From: Firmicutes bacterium UBA6132 | GTDB lineage: Bacteria; Bacillota_A; Clostridia; Tissierellales; Sedimentibacteraceae | Direction of reading: 5' to 3' | NCBI GenBank assembly: GCA_002435835.1 | Contig: DIVM01000089.1 | Span: 509 to 27,518 of the forward strand | DNA length: 27,010 nt | Shown here: one piece after another, positions 1 to 7,872 of the stretch | Layout of the letters: every line of letters starts with the position of its first letter | Position numbering within the stretch: position 1 is the first letter of the stretch | Made by a program: the position numbers and the translations under genes | The notes under the pieces: generated by a model | Databases searched by the model: none | Told to the model about the DNA's origin: nothing | What the model saw: only the letters and a program-made list of their open reading frames with translations

Positions 1-800
1 TGGCATTGTATGGCTTTAATAATCTAACAAAGTCACTTAGCTTTAACATTTATGATGTTTGCTATGCAAAAAGTGAGAGAGAGCAAAAGGATTATATAGA
101 ATATATTGATGAACAATATAATTCTGAAAGACTTACAAATATATTGTGTAAAGTTACAGAAATGATAGGTGCACATGTTTTAAATATTTCAAAACAAGAT
201 TATGATCCGCAAGGAGCTTCAGTAAATATTTTAATTGCTGAAGGCGCTTTGTTACCAGAAGATATAGATCCTTCATGTAATCAGGGAAAAACCATTCAAT
301 GTTTGCAAAATGAAACAATACATGCTCATTTAGATAAAAGTCATGTAACTGTTCATACTTTCCCAGAACATCATCCAGGAAATGCTATATCTACTTTTCG
401 TGTAGATATAGATGTATCAACATGTGGTGAAATTTCTCCGCTTAACGCATTGGATTTTTTAATAGACAGCTTTGAATCAGATATTATTACTATTGATTAC
501 CGCGTTCGAGGTTTTACAAGGGACATCGAAGGTAAAAAGTTTTATATAGATCATAACATTACATCCATACAAGATTATGTAGATGACAAAACGCTCACTA
601 AATATGATGCTATAGATGTTAATGTTTATCAATCAAATACATTCCATACAAAAATGCTTATTAAAGAAATTGATCTGCAAAATTATCTGTTTAACAAAGA
701 TGTTTATGAGTTGCCACCTAAAAAAAGGCTTGAAATAACTAATAAACTTCGTAGAGAGATGATTGAAATATTCAGCGGCATGAACATTTACGATAAATAA
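1..800 (+). CDS. speD: S-adenosylmethionine decarboxylase proenzyme (5' partial)
   Basis: Makes decarboxylated SAM, the aminopropyl donor for SpeE. The protein closely follows the long E. coli-type (class 1) SpeD family: it opens with [15 protein letters not shown], contains QDYDPQGAS, and has the self-cleavage site [14 protein letters not shown]. There, counting from the TTG at position 6, Lys111-Ser112 would be cut so that the serine becomes the catalytic pyruvoyl group. STCGEISPL and [11 protein letters not shown] are also typical. The frame is open to the window edge. E. coli SpeD has several residues before GFNNL, so the TTG at 6 is probably an internal leucine codon and the true start lies upstream. 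It is the first visible gene of a six-gene polyamine operon, 17 nt before speA. Family assignment is secure; only the N-terminus is unknown. Confidence 0.95.
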   Translation, partial: ALYGFNNLTKSLSFNIYDVCYAKSEREQKDYIEYIDEQYNSERLTNILCKVTEMIGAHVLNISKQDYDPQGASVNILIAEGALLPEDIDPSCNQGKTIQCLQNETIHAHLDKSHVTVHTFPEHHPGNAISTFRVDIDVSTCGEISPLNALDFLIDSFESDIITIDYRVRGFTRDIEGKKFYIDHNITSIQDYVDDKTLTKYDAIDVNVYQSNTFHTKMLIKEIDLQNYLFNKDVYELPPKKRLEITNKLRREMIEIFSGMNIYDK

Positions 801-817
801 GGAGATTTGATAATAGT

Positions 818-2296
818 ATGGATAAAAGAAGAAATACTGAAGTAACTCAAAATAATGCGCCCATTGCTGAGGCTTTAGATAAACATATAAATAACAGAGT
901 TGTACGTTTTGATGTACCGGGTCATAAGGGCGGAAGAGGGGACAAAGAGCTCACAGATTTTTTTGGTGAAAGATTATTGAAAATCGATGTAAACTCAATG
1001 AAAAACCTCGATAACTTATCACATCCTGTTTCAGTTATAAAAGATGCACAGGATTTAGCTGCTGAAGCATTTGGTGCTAAGGATTGTTTTTTCATAGTTA
1101 ATGGAACAACTCAAGCAGTACAGACAATGGTTATGTCCGCCTGCAAAGCAGGGGACAAAATTATAATGCCAAGAAATGTTCATAAAAGTGCTATAAATTC
1201 TTTAGTAGTTTGTGGCGCAGTTCCTGTTTACATAAATCCAGGAATAAATAAAAGACTTGGAATTGCTCTTGGTATGAGTGTTAAAGATATTGAAAAAGCA
1301 ATTGAAGAACATCCGGATGCAAAGGCAATACTTATAAATAACCCAACATATTACGGAATATGTTCGGATCTTGAGAAAATAGTTGAAGTAGCACATAAAA
1401 ATAACATGCTTGTTTTAGTAGATGAAGCTCATGGAACTCATTTTTATTTTGGTGATAATATGCCTGTTTCTGCTATGGCAGCTGGTGCTGATATGGCAGC
1501 TGTTAGTATACACAAAACAGGAGGCTCATTAACACAGAGTTCTATTTTGTTATGCGGAGAAAGCGTTGATGATAATTTTGTAGACTATGTAAGACAAATA
1601 ATAAGTTTAACTCAATCTACAAGCGCATCATATTTGTTGATGGCTTCTCTTGATATTGCAAGGAAAAGTTTAAGTTTATATGGCAGAGAAATGTTCAAAA
1701 AAACTGTTGAGTTTGCAGAGTATGCTCGTGGCGAAATAAATAAGCTTGGTGGATATTATGCTTATGATGAAGAAATAATAGATGGTGATGCAGTATTTAA
1801 TTTTGATAAAACAAAACTGTCAATAAATACAAGAGATATAGGTTTAGCTGGAATTGAAGTTTATGATATACTCCGTGATGAATATGGTATTCAAATAGAA
1901 TTTGGAGACTTAGGAAATATTCTTGCAATCATATCTGCAGGGGACAGGTATATGGAAATAGAAAGATTGATTTCTGCACTTGCTGAAATTAAAAGAATTT
2001 ATTCAAAGGACTCTGTTGGAATGTTTGACCATGATTACATCTCTCCAGAAATAATAGTTGCTCCACAAAAAGCTTTTTATGCAAATAAAAAATCTATTCC
2101 TTTACATGAAAGTAGTGGAAAAATATCCGGAGAATTTATAATGGCATATCCTCCTGGAATTCCAGTATTGGCGCCTGGTGAAAAAATTACTGATGAAATA
2201 ATAAGCTATGTAGATTATGCAAAAGAAAAAGGAAGCTTGTTAATGGGAACTCAGGATATGGACGTTGAAAATATCAATGTAGTGGTGGAGGAATAA
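818..2296 (+). CDS. speA: Arginine decarboxylase (Orn/Lys/Arg decarboxylase, fold-type I)
   Basis: PLP enzyme of 492 residues, the usual size of the short Bacillus SpeA type rather than the roughly 700-residue enteric type. Visible motifs are FDVPGHKGGRG near the N-terminus, NGTTQA in the cofactor region, LVDEAHGTH with the PLP-contacting Asp, and SIHKTGGSLTQSS, whose lysine should form the Schiff base. The C-terminal PPGIPVLAPGE segment is typical of the family. Substrate is inferred from context: an agmatinase-type SpeB lies two genes downstream, so arginine to agmatine fits better than ornithine or lysine. A GGAG ribosome site (801-804) precedes the ATG by 13 nt. The stop is 2 nt from speE, indicating co-transcription. 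Lysine or ornithine decarboxylation cannot be excluded from sequence alone. Confidence 0.9.
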   Translation: MDKRRNTEVTQNNAPIAEALDKHINNRVVRFDVPGHKGGRGDKELTDFFGERLLKIDVNSMKNLDNLSHPVSVIKDAQDLAAEAFGAKDCFFIVNGTTQAVQTMVMSACKAGDKIIMPRNVHKSAINSLVVCGAVPVYINPGINKRLGIALGMSVKDIEKAIEEHPDAKAILINNPTYYGICSDLEKIVEVAHKNNMLVLVDEAHGTHFYFGDNMPVSAMAAGADMAAVSIHKTGGSLTQSSILLCGESVDDNFVDYVRQIISLTQSTSASYLLMASLDIARKSLSLYGREMFKKTVEFAEYARGEINKLGGYYAYDEEIIDGDAVFNFDKTKLSINTRDIGLAGIEVYDILRDEYGIQIEFGDLGNILAIISAGDRYMEIERLISALAEIKRIYSKDSVGMFDHDYISPEIIVAPQKAFYANKKSIPLHESSGKISGEFIMAYPPGIPVLAPGEKITDEIISYVDYAKEKGSLLMGTQDMDVENINVVVEE

Positions 2297-2298
2297 TT

Positions 2299-3150
2299 AT
2301 GGAATTATGGTATACGGAAGAACATACAAGCAATGTAAAGTTTTCTATGAAAGTAGATAAACAAATTGCATCTTTACAAAGTGATTTTCAAAGAATAGAT
2401 GTGTTTGAATCATATGAGTTTGGAAAAGTTTTGGTTCTTGACGGTTTTTTAATGATAACTGAAAAAGATGAGTTCATTTATCATGAAATGATAGTTCATG
2501 TTCCTATGTCAGTTAACCCTAATATTAAAAAAGTATTGGTTATCGGAGCTGGAGACGGTGGAACAGTTCGTGAATTAACTTGTTATAACACAATCGAACA
2601 AATCGATATGGTTGAAATAGACGAAAAAGTTGTTGAAGTATGTAAAGAACATATACCTCAAACAGCATCAAAATTAACTGATGAAAGAGTTAATTTATAT
2701 TTTGAAGATGGTCTTAAATTTGTTAGAACAAAACATGATGAATATGATTTAATTATAGTTGATTCAACGGACCCATTTGGACCTGGAGAAGATTTATTTA
2801 CAAAAGAATTTTATGGCAACTGCTTTAAAGCTTTAAAAGAAGATGGCATATTGGTAAATCAACATGAAAGCCCATATTATACAAATGACGCTATAGCAAT
2901 GCAAAGAGCACATGAAAAAATTAAATCTGTTTTTGAAGTTGCAAGAGTTTATCAAGTACATATTCCAACATATCCATCAGGACATTGGATGTTTGGATTT
3001 GCATCTAAAAAATATGACCCAATAAAGGATTTAAAAGAAGAAGCTTGGAATTCTTTAAATATTAAAACAAAATATTATAATACAGATTTACACAAAGGAT
3101 CTTTTGCTATTCCAAATTATGTAAAGGAGCTTTTAAATTATGAAGTATAA
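2299..3150 (+). CDS. speE: Polyamine aminopropyltransferase (spermidine synthase)
   Basis: Transfers the aminopropyl group of decarboxylated SAM to an amine acceptor, classically putrescine to spermidine. At 283 residues it has the normal bacterial SpeE length. Visible features are an N-terminal beta domain (WYTEEHTSNVKFSMKV), the nucleotide motif GAGDGG (about residues 83-88), VEID for ribose contact, DSTDPFGPGEDL holding the catalytic Asp, and the C-terminal YPSGHWMFGFASK. The GGAGG ribosome site lies in the last codons of speA, and the 3' end overlaps speB by 11 nt, so translation is probably coupled. Because SpeA makes agmatine in this operon, agmatine is an alternative acceptor, giving N1-aminopropylagmatine as in the Thermus-type pathway. 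Sequence alone does not settle the acceptor. Confidence 0.93.
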   Translation: MELWYTEEHTSNVKFSMKVDKQIASLQSDFQRIDVFESYEFGKVLVLDGFLMITEKDEFIYHEMIVHVPMSVNPNIKKVLVIGAGDGGTVRELTCYNTIEQIDMVEIDEKVVEVCKEHIPQTASKLTDERVNLYFEDGLKFVRTKHDEYDLIIVDSTDPFGPGEDLFTKEFYGNCFKALKEDGILVNQHESPYYTNDAIAMQRAHEKIKSVFEVARVYQVHIPTYPSGHWMFGFASKKYDPIKDLKEEAWNSLNIKTKYYNTDLHKGSFAIPNYVKELLNYEV

Positions 3151-3991
3151 AAATATTCACACATTTATAGGCTGTGATGGGGAATATGAAGATAGCAAAA
3201 TAGTTATTTTCGGAGCACCATTTGATGGAACGACTTCATACCGTCCTGGTACAAGATTTGCTTCTGCAGCTATTAGAAATGAATCTTATTCTATCGAAAC
3301 ATATAGTACATATCAAGACAAAGACTTAGAAGATATAAATGTTTTTGATGGAGGGGATTTAGAACTTCCTTTTGGAAATACAGAAAAAGTTTTAACTGAA
3401 ATAGAAAATAGAGTTTCTAACATATTGAAGGATGAAAAAATCCCATTAATGTTAGGCGGAGAACATTTAGTTTCTTTAGGAGCAGTAAGAGGTGTTGCAA
3501 AAAAATATGAAGACCTTCATATAATACATTTTGATGCTCATGCAGATTTAAGGGATGAATTTTTAGGTGAAACTTTATCCCATGCATCTGTAATACGAAG
3601 ATGTTGGGATATTCTTGGAGACGGAAAAATAAATCAATTTGGCATAAGAAGCGGTTGCAGAGAAGAAATTTATTGGGGAAAAGAACATGTGAACACATGT
3701 ATGTTTAATTTTGATACCCTGGATGAAACAATAGAAAAATTAAAAGACAAACCAGTTTATTTTACAGTAGATTTAGATGTTCTTGACACATCAGTATTCC
3801 CTGGAACAGGAACTCCAGAAGCTGGCGGAGTAACATACAATGAACTTTTAAAAGCAGCAGAAAAAGTTTCTAAATTAAATATAGTTGGTATGGACATAAA
3901 TGAATTGTCACCACCACTTGATGCAACAGGAGCATCAACTGCATTAGCATGTAAGTTTTTAAGAGAATTATTATTGATGATATATAAGTAA
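3140..3991 (+). CDS. speB: Agmatinase / aminopropylagmatine ureohydrolase (arginase family)
   Basis: Binuclear manganese ureohydrolase that removes urea from agmatine to give putrescine. All family metal motifs are present in order: GGEH, DAHAD, SHAS and DLDVLD, followed by GTGTPEAGG and DINELSPP. Length (283 residues) is typical of bacterial SpeB. The ATG lies inside the end of speE (11-nt overlap, different frame), with AAGGAG at 3124-3129 as ribosome site. Following speA and speE, the natural role is conversion of agmatine to putrescine. If SpeE uses agmatine, the same enzyme could act on aminopropylagmatine to release spermidine. Arginase or formimidoglutamase activity is possible in the superfamily but poorly supported by this context. 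Confidence 0.92.
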   Translation: MKYKNIHTFIGCDGEYEDSKIVIFGAPFDGTTSYRPGTRFASAAIRNESYSIETYSTYQDKDLEDINVFDGGDLELPFGNTEKVLTEIENRVSNILKDEKIPLMLGGEHLVSLGAVRGVAKKYEDLHIIHFDAHADLRDEFLGETLSHASVIRRCWDILGDGKINQFGIRSGCREEIYWGKEHVNTCMFNFDTLDETIEKLKDKPVYFTVDLDVLDTSVFPGTGTPEAGGVTYNELLKAAEKVSKLNIVGMDINELSPPLDATGASTALACKFLRELLLMIYK

Positions 3992-4032
3992 ATGTCATTC
4001 AAATCATTTTTAAACTCAAGGAGGAAATTTTA

Positions 4033-5235
4033 ATGGGTAAGTGCTTAATAATAGGAGCAGGAGGAGTTGCTTCCGTAGCAATTCACAAATGTTGTCAAAA
4101 CTCAGAAATATTCGAAGAAATAATGATAGCAAGCAGGACAAAATCAAAATGCGATGCAATAAAAGAACAATTAGTTGGTAAAACAAAAACAATAATTCAT
4201 ACTGCACAGGTTGATGCTGATAATGTTCCGGAATTAGTTGAATTAATCAACTCTTTTAAACCTGAAGTTGTATTAAACCTTGCATTGCCATATCAAGATT
4301 TAACTATAATGGATGCATGTTTAGCAACAAAAACACATTATATTGACACAGCTAACTATGAGCCATTGGACACTGCAAAATTTGAATATAGCTGGCAATG
4401 GGCTTACAGAGAAAAATTTGAAAAAGCTGGTATCACTGCTTTATTAGGAAGCGGTTTTGACCCAGGAGTTACAAGCGTATTTTCAGCATATGCTTTAAAA
4501 CACCATTTCGATGAAATTAATTATATTGATATACTTGATGCAAATGCAGGTGACCACGGTTATCCATTTGCAACAAACTTCAATCCTGAAATAAACATAA
4601 GAGAAATTACTGCTAAAGGCAGCTACTGGGAAAATGGAGATTGGGTTGAAACAGAACCTATGGAAATAAAAAGAGTTTATAATTTCCCAGTGATAGGCGA
4701 AAAAGATATGTATCTTTTACACCATGAAGAATTAGAATCTCTTGGAATTAATATACCTGGAATCAAAAGAATAAGATTTTTCATGACATTTGGTCAAAGT
4801 TATTTAACACATTTAAAAGTTTTAGAAAATGTAGGAATGACTTCAATAGAACCAATTGATTTCAATGGTCAAAAAATTGTTCCATTACAATTCTTAAAAG
4901 CAGTTCTTCCTGATCCAGCATCATTAGGACCAAGAACAAAAGGAAAAACAAATATAGGATGTATTTTCCAAGGTAAAAAAGACGGCAAAGATAAAACATA
5001 TTATTTATACAATGTTTGCGACCACGAAGAATGCTATAGAGAAGTTGGCTCACAAGCAATATCTTACACTACAGGAGTGCCTGCAATGATTGGTGCTATG
5101 ATGGTTATGACAGGAAAATGGCAAAAACCAGGCGTTTACAATATTGAAGAATTTGATCCAGATCCATTCATGGATGCTTTAAACAAATGGGGTCTACCAT
5201 GGCAAGAAAGTTTTAATCCGGAGCTTGTTGACTAA
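4033..5235 (+). CDS. Carboxy(nor)spermidine dehydrogenase (saccharopine dehydrogenase-like)
   Basis: NAD(P)H-dependent reductive condensation enzyme that joins a diamine with L-aspartate semialdehyde to give carboxyspermidine or carboxynorspermidine. The 400-residue protein opens with the Rossmann motif LIIGAGGVASVAIHK and has the family segments ALPYQDLTIMDACLAT, GFDPGVTSVFSAY and DHEECYREVGSQAISYTTGVPA. It is a LYS1-family protein, but the start of nspC overlaps its stop by one base (TAATG), so the carboxyspermidine pathway is a far better fit than lysine metabolism. AAGGAGG sits 7 nt before the ATG. A 41-nt gap separates it from speB with no terminator, so it belongs to the same operon. 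What is odd is its coexistence with SpeD/SpeE, an independent aminopropylation route. Confidence 0.9.
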   Translation: MGKCLIIGAGGVASVAIHKCCQNSEIFEEIMIASRTKSKCDAIKEQLVGKTKTIIHTAQVDADNVPELVELINSFKPEVVLNLALPYQDLTIMDACLATKTHYIDTANYEPLDTAKFEYSWQWAYREKFEKAGITALLGSGFDPGVTSVFSAYALKHHFDEINYIDILDANAGDHGYPFATNFNPEINIREITAKGSYWENGDWVETEPMEIKRVYNFPVIGEKDMYLLHHEELESLGINIPGIKRIRFFMTFGQSYLTHLKVLENVGMTSIEPIDFNGQKIVPLQFLKAVLPDPASLGPRTKGKTNIGCIFQGKKDGKDKTYYLYNVCDHEECYREVGSQAISYTTGVPAMIGAMMVMTGKWQKPGVYNIEEFDPDPFMDALNKWGLPWQESFNPELVD

Positions 5236-6380
5236 TGAATAAGATTGATATAAATATTAACTCTTTACCCACACCATGCTATATAGTGGATGAAAGGCTT
5301 TTAATAAAAAACCTCGAGATTTTAAAAAGCGTCATGGACAGAACGGGCTGTAAAATTTTATTAGCACAAAAAGCTTTTTCCATGTATTCACTGTATCCTT
5401 TGATTGGAAAATATTTGAGTGGCACAGCTGCCAGTTCATTGTTTGAAGCAAAGCTTGGTCATGAAGAAATGAGTGAGGGTGAAACGCACATTTATTCTCC
5501 TGCTTACAGGGAAGAAGAAATGGATGAAATAATTAAAATTTCAGACCATATTGTGTTTAACTCACCATCGCAGTGGAAAAAATATAAAGAAAAAGTAAAA
5601 TCTGTGGATAAAAAAATAAGTTGCGGTTTGAGAATCAATCCAGAATATTCTGAAATTGAAACTGATATTTATAACCCATGTTTTGAAAATTCAAGACTTG
5701 GAACAACTCAGTTTAATTTTACTGAAGAAGATTTGGAAGGTTTGGATGGACTTCATTTTCATACAATGTGTGAGCAAAATTCAGATGTTTTAAAAAGAAC
5801 AATCGATGTAATCGATGATGAATTCGGCAAATATATTAAAAATATGAAATGGATAAACTTTGGCGGAGGACATCACATCACAAGGGATGACTACGACATA
5901 GAAACTCTCATAGAATGTATAATGTTCATTAAAAACAAATATGATGTTGAAGTTTATTTAGAACCAGGCGAAGCCATTGCATTAAATACTGGATACTTAG
6001 TAACAGAAGTTCTTGATTTAATGAAAAACGGAATGGACATTGCAATAGTTGACACATCAGCAGCATGCCACATGCCCGACGTAATAGAAATGCCATACAG
6101 ACCAAATATAATAAATGGTGGAAAGCCAAATGAGTTTGAATACACATACAGATTAGGCGCACCAACATGCCTTGCAGGAGATGTAATAGGGGATTATTCA
6201 TTTAAAGAACCATTAAAAATTGGAGACAGACTGATATTTTGCGACATGGCAATTTACACAATGGTTAAAAACAACACATTTAACGGAATAAATCTACCAG
6301 CCATTGCATCATACAATGAGCAAGACGGCATTAAAATAATAAAACAATTTGGATATGAAGATTTTAAATCGAGATTGTAA
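5235..6380 (+). CDS. nspC: Carboxynorspermidine/carboxyspermidine decarboxylase
   Basis: PLP enzyme of alanine-racemase fold that decarboxylates carboxyspermidine to spermidine (or carboxynorspermidine to norspermidine). The 381-residue protein has the PLP lysine in LLAQKAFSMYSLYPLI, then GLRINPEYSEIETDIYNPC, HFHTMCEQ, the phosphate-binding glycines of FGGGHH, EPGEAI, DTSAACHMPDV and RLGAPTCLAGDVIGDY. These are characteristic of NspC rather than of diaminopimelate or ornithine decarboxylases of the same fold. Its ATG shares one base with the stop of the dehydrogenase gene, implying translational coupling of the two pathway steps. It is the last gene of the operon, followed after 24 nt by a very strong terminator. 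Confidence 0.93.
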   Translation: MNKIDININSLPTPCYIVDERLLIKNLEILKSVMDRTGCKILLAQKAFSMYSLYPLIGKYLSGTAASSLFEAKLGHEEMSEGETHIYSPAYREEEMDEIIKISDHIVFNSPSQWKKYKEKVKSVDKKISCGLRINPEYSEIETDIYNPCFENSRLGTTQFNFTEEDLEGLDGLHFHTMCEQNSDVLKRTIDVIDDEFGKYIKNMKWINFGGGHHITRDDYDIETLIECIMFIKNKYDVEVYLEPGEAIALNTGYLVTEVLDLMKNGMDIAIVDTSAACHMPDVIEMPYRPNIINGGKPNEFEYTYRLGAPTCLAGDVIGDYSFKEPLKIGDRLIFCDMAIYTMVKNNTFNGINLPAIASYNEQDGIKIIKQFGYEDFKSRL

Positions 6381-6404
6381 TTGAAAATATAAATTAAATA
6401 AAAT

Positions 6405-6465
6405 AAACTCCCTAACTTTATACAGTTTAATTAATAACTGTATAAAGTTAGGGAGTTTTTATATT
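6405..6465 (+). terminator. Rho-independent terminator of the polyamine operon
   Basis: A perfect 23-bp inverted repeat (arms 6405-6427 and 6436-6458) with the 8-nt loop TAATTAAT, followed by a T-rich tail. The left flank is A-rich, so the reverse strand is also T-tailed and the structure could work in both directions. The stem is unusually long and fully paired. Confidence 0.93.
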
Positions 6466-6690
6466 TTTAAACTTACTGATAAAATAAATATTAAACAAAA
6501 GAGTAGATTATATAGAAAAATAACAAATATAAAGCAAATAAACACTGAAAACGACCATTTAGACATTAAGTATTGAATTTAAATTAAAATGGTTTATACT
6601 TGTAGTATTATAATGTTAAAAAAATCTCATTATGAAAATTTTTTGATATATAAGCAAAGTAATACAATTTCAGCAAATAAAATATAAGAG
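6466..6690 (+). other. AT-rich intergenic region before the signalling cassette
   Basis: About 225 nt without a gene. A TATAAT-like hexamer lies at 6609-6614, but no convincing -35 box sits at the right distance. A small inverted pair, ACCATTT (6554-6560) and AAATGGT (6587-6593), lies upstream of it and could be a regulatory dyad. The promoter may therefore depend on an activator or an alternative sigma factor; this is inference only. Confidence 0.4.
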
Positions 6691-6701
6691 GGAGGTACAT
6701 G

Positions 6702-7169
6702 ATGGATATGGATGAATACTTTTTTAAAAAAATATATACAATTGCTTTTAGACTGACAGGAAAAGAAAATGCGGCATGTGAATTAGCCACAATTGCAATT
6801 GTAAAAGTAGTTAAAGAATTAGACTTGAACAAGCAGGCAACAAGTTATGTATTTAAATCTACTGTTTTAGAAGTATGTAAGATTTTCATGGAGGAATCTG
6901 ATGCTGAAATTAATAATTTGAGCACCAATACCAACATCCATTCATTTACAAAACCAAAAGACGAAGTGCAAGCATTGCAGGAAGCACTATTAAAGCTTAA
7001 GCCACTATGCAGAATAACAGTAATGTGGAAAGACATATTAGGTTTTCAATTAGAAGAAATGTTACATATTATAAATATTAATAAAAAAGAATTAAGTAGA
7101 GAACTATCCTGTGGTCGTCGGCAATTAAAGGGGGATTTATTTGAAAATATTAATAGTAGAAGACAATAA
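6702..7169 (+). CDS. ECF-type RNA polymerase sigma factor-like protein
   Basis: A 155-residue protein resembling a small, divergent sigma-70 family member. The N-terminal part (YFFKKIYTIAFRLTGKENAACELATIAIVKVVKEL) follows the sigma region 2 pattern of ECF factors. The C-terminal part (LLKLKPLCRITVMWKDILGFQLEEMLHI, then NKKELSRELSCGRRQLKG) follows region 4 with its helix-turn-helix. The hallmark acidic motif of region 2 is weak, so promoter recognition may be altered or lost. Two ATGs are adjacent (6699 and 6702); the second is preferred because GGAGG (6691-6695) is then 6 nt away. The 3' end overlaps the response regulator gene by 29 nt, so the cassette is translated as a unit. A role as a dedicated sigma factor or regulatory decoy for this two-component system is inference. 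Confidence 0.65.
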   Translation: MDMDEYFFKKIYTIAFRLTGKENAACELATIAIVKVVKELDLNKQATSYVFKSTVLEVCKIFMEESDAEINNLSTNTNIHSFTKPKDEVQALQEALLKLKPLCRITVMWKDILGFQLEEMLHIININKKELSRELSCGRRQLKGDLFENINSRRQ

Positions 7170-7872
7170 GGAAGAACAAGAATATATAATAAACATAGCA
7201 AAAAAAACTAATCCAAATATAGATATTTTCAGCACCGACTCGGTTGTTGAAGCTTTAAATATTGCAAAAGAAAATGATATAAAGGCTTTTTTTATAGACA
7301 TTGAATTAGTGGATGGCGATGGAATAGAATTAGCTGCAAACATAAGAAATATAAAAAATTATGAATTTGTACAAATAGTATTTATAACTGCAGTTATTTC
7401 AAGAGAATTAGAAGCATTTCACGGCGTTCATTGTTATGATTTTATAATTAAATCACTGTCCAATGATAAACTGGAACAAACAATGGAAAAAATATTAATT
7501 AATTATTTAAATTCGGAAGCAGATCCATTTAAAGATAAAGAAGAAAATAAATTTTTAAATTTGGAATTTAAAAATGTAAATTATAGAATTGATTTAAATG
7601 AAATTATATATATTGAGTATGAGTGCCGTAGAATTGTTATTCAAACAATACATGAAAGAATAAAATACAAGTTTATAGGATTAAAAAAATTTATAAAAGT
7701 TTTACCGAGTAATTTTGTACAAGTTCACCAATCCATAGTGATAAATAAAAATTACATTAAAAATATAGATATGAGCAAACAGAAAATACATCTTAAGGGA
7801 TCTGACATTTTGCTTGATTACGGCAGAACTTACAAAGAATATGTGGAAGGATTAATAAATGAACTTATATGA
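7141..7872 (+). CDS. LytTR-family response regulator (AgrA/VirR type)
   Basis: A 243-residue transcription regulator. Residues 1-120 form a receiver domain: acidic pair in VEDN (7-8), phosphorylatable Asp53 in FIDIEL, Thr83 in FITAV and Lys104 in IIKSLS. Residues from about 130 to 243 form a LytTR DNA-binding domain, with IIYIEYECRRIVI, FIKVLPSNFVQVHQSIVINKNYI and a C-terminal DYGRTYKEYVEGL. The start is a TTG at 7141, supported by AAAGGGGGA at 7127-7135 and by the exact MKILIVEDN receiver beginning. It overlaps the sigma-like gene upstream (29 nt) and the kinase gene downstream (14 nt). Targets are not visible, but LytTR proteins usually bind paired direct repeats upstream of peptide or virulence-type operons. 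Confidence 0.9.
   Translation: MKILIVEDNKEEQEYIINIAKKTNPNIDIFSTDSVVEALNIAKENDIKAFFIDIELVDGDGIELAANIRNIKNYEFVQIVFITAVISRELEAFHGVHCYDFIIKSLSNDKLEQTMEKILINYLNSEADPFKDKEENKFLNLEFKNVNYRIDLNEIIYIEYECRRIVIQTIHERIKYKFIGLKKFIKVLPSNFVQVHQSIVINKNYIKNIDMSKQKIHLKGSDILLDYGRTYKEYVEGLINELI

Noticed and set aside
3417..3698. Minus-strand open frame opposite speB
   Set aside because: No ribosome site or family features; it is the antisense shadow of a well-supported gene, as are the other antisense frames inside coding regions.
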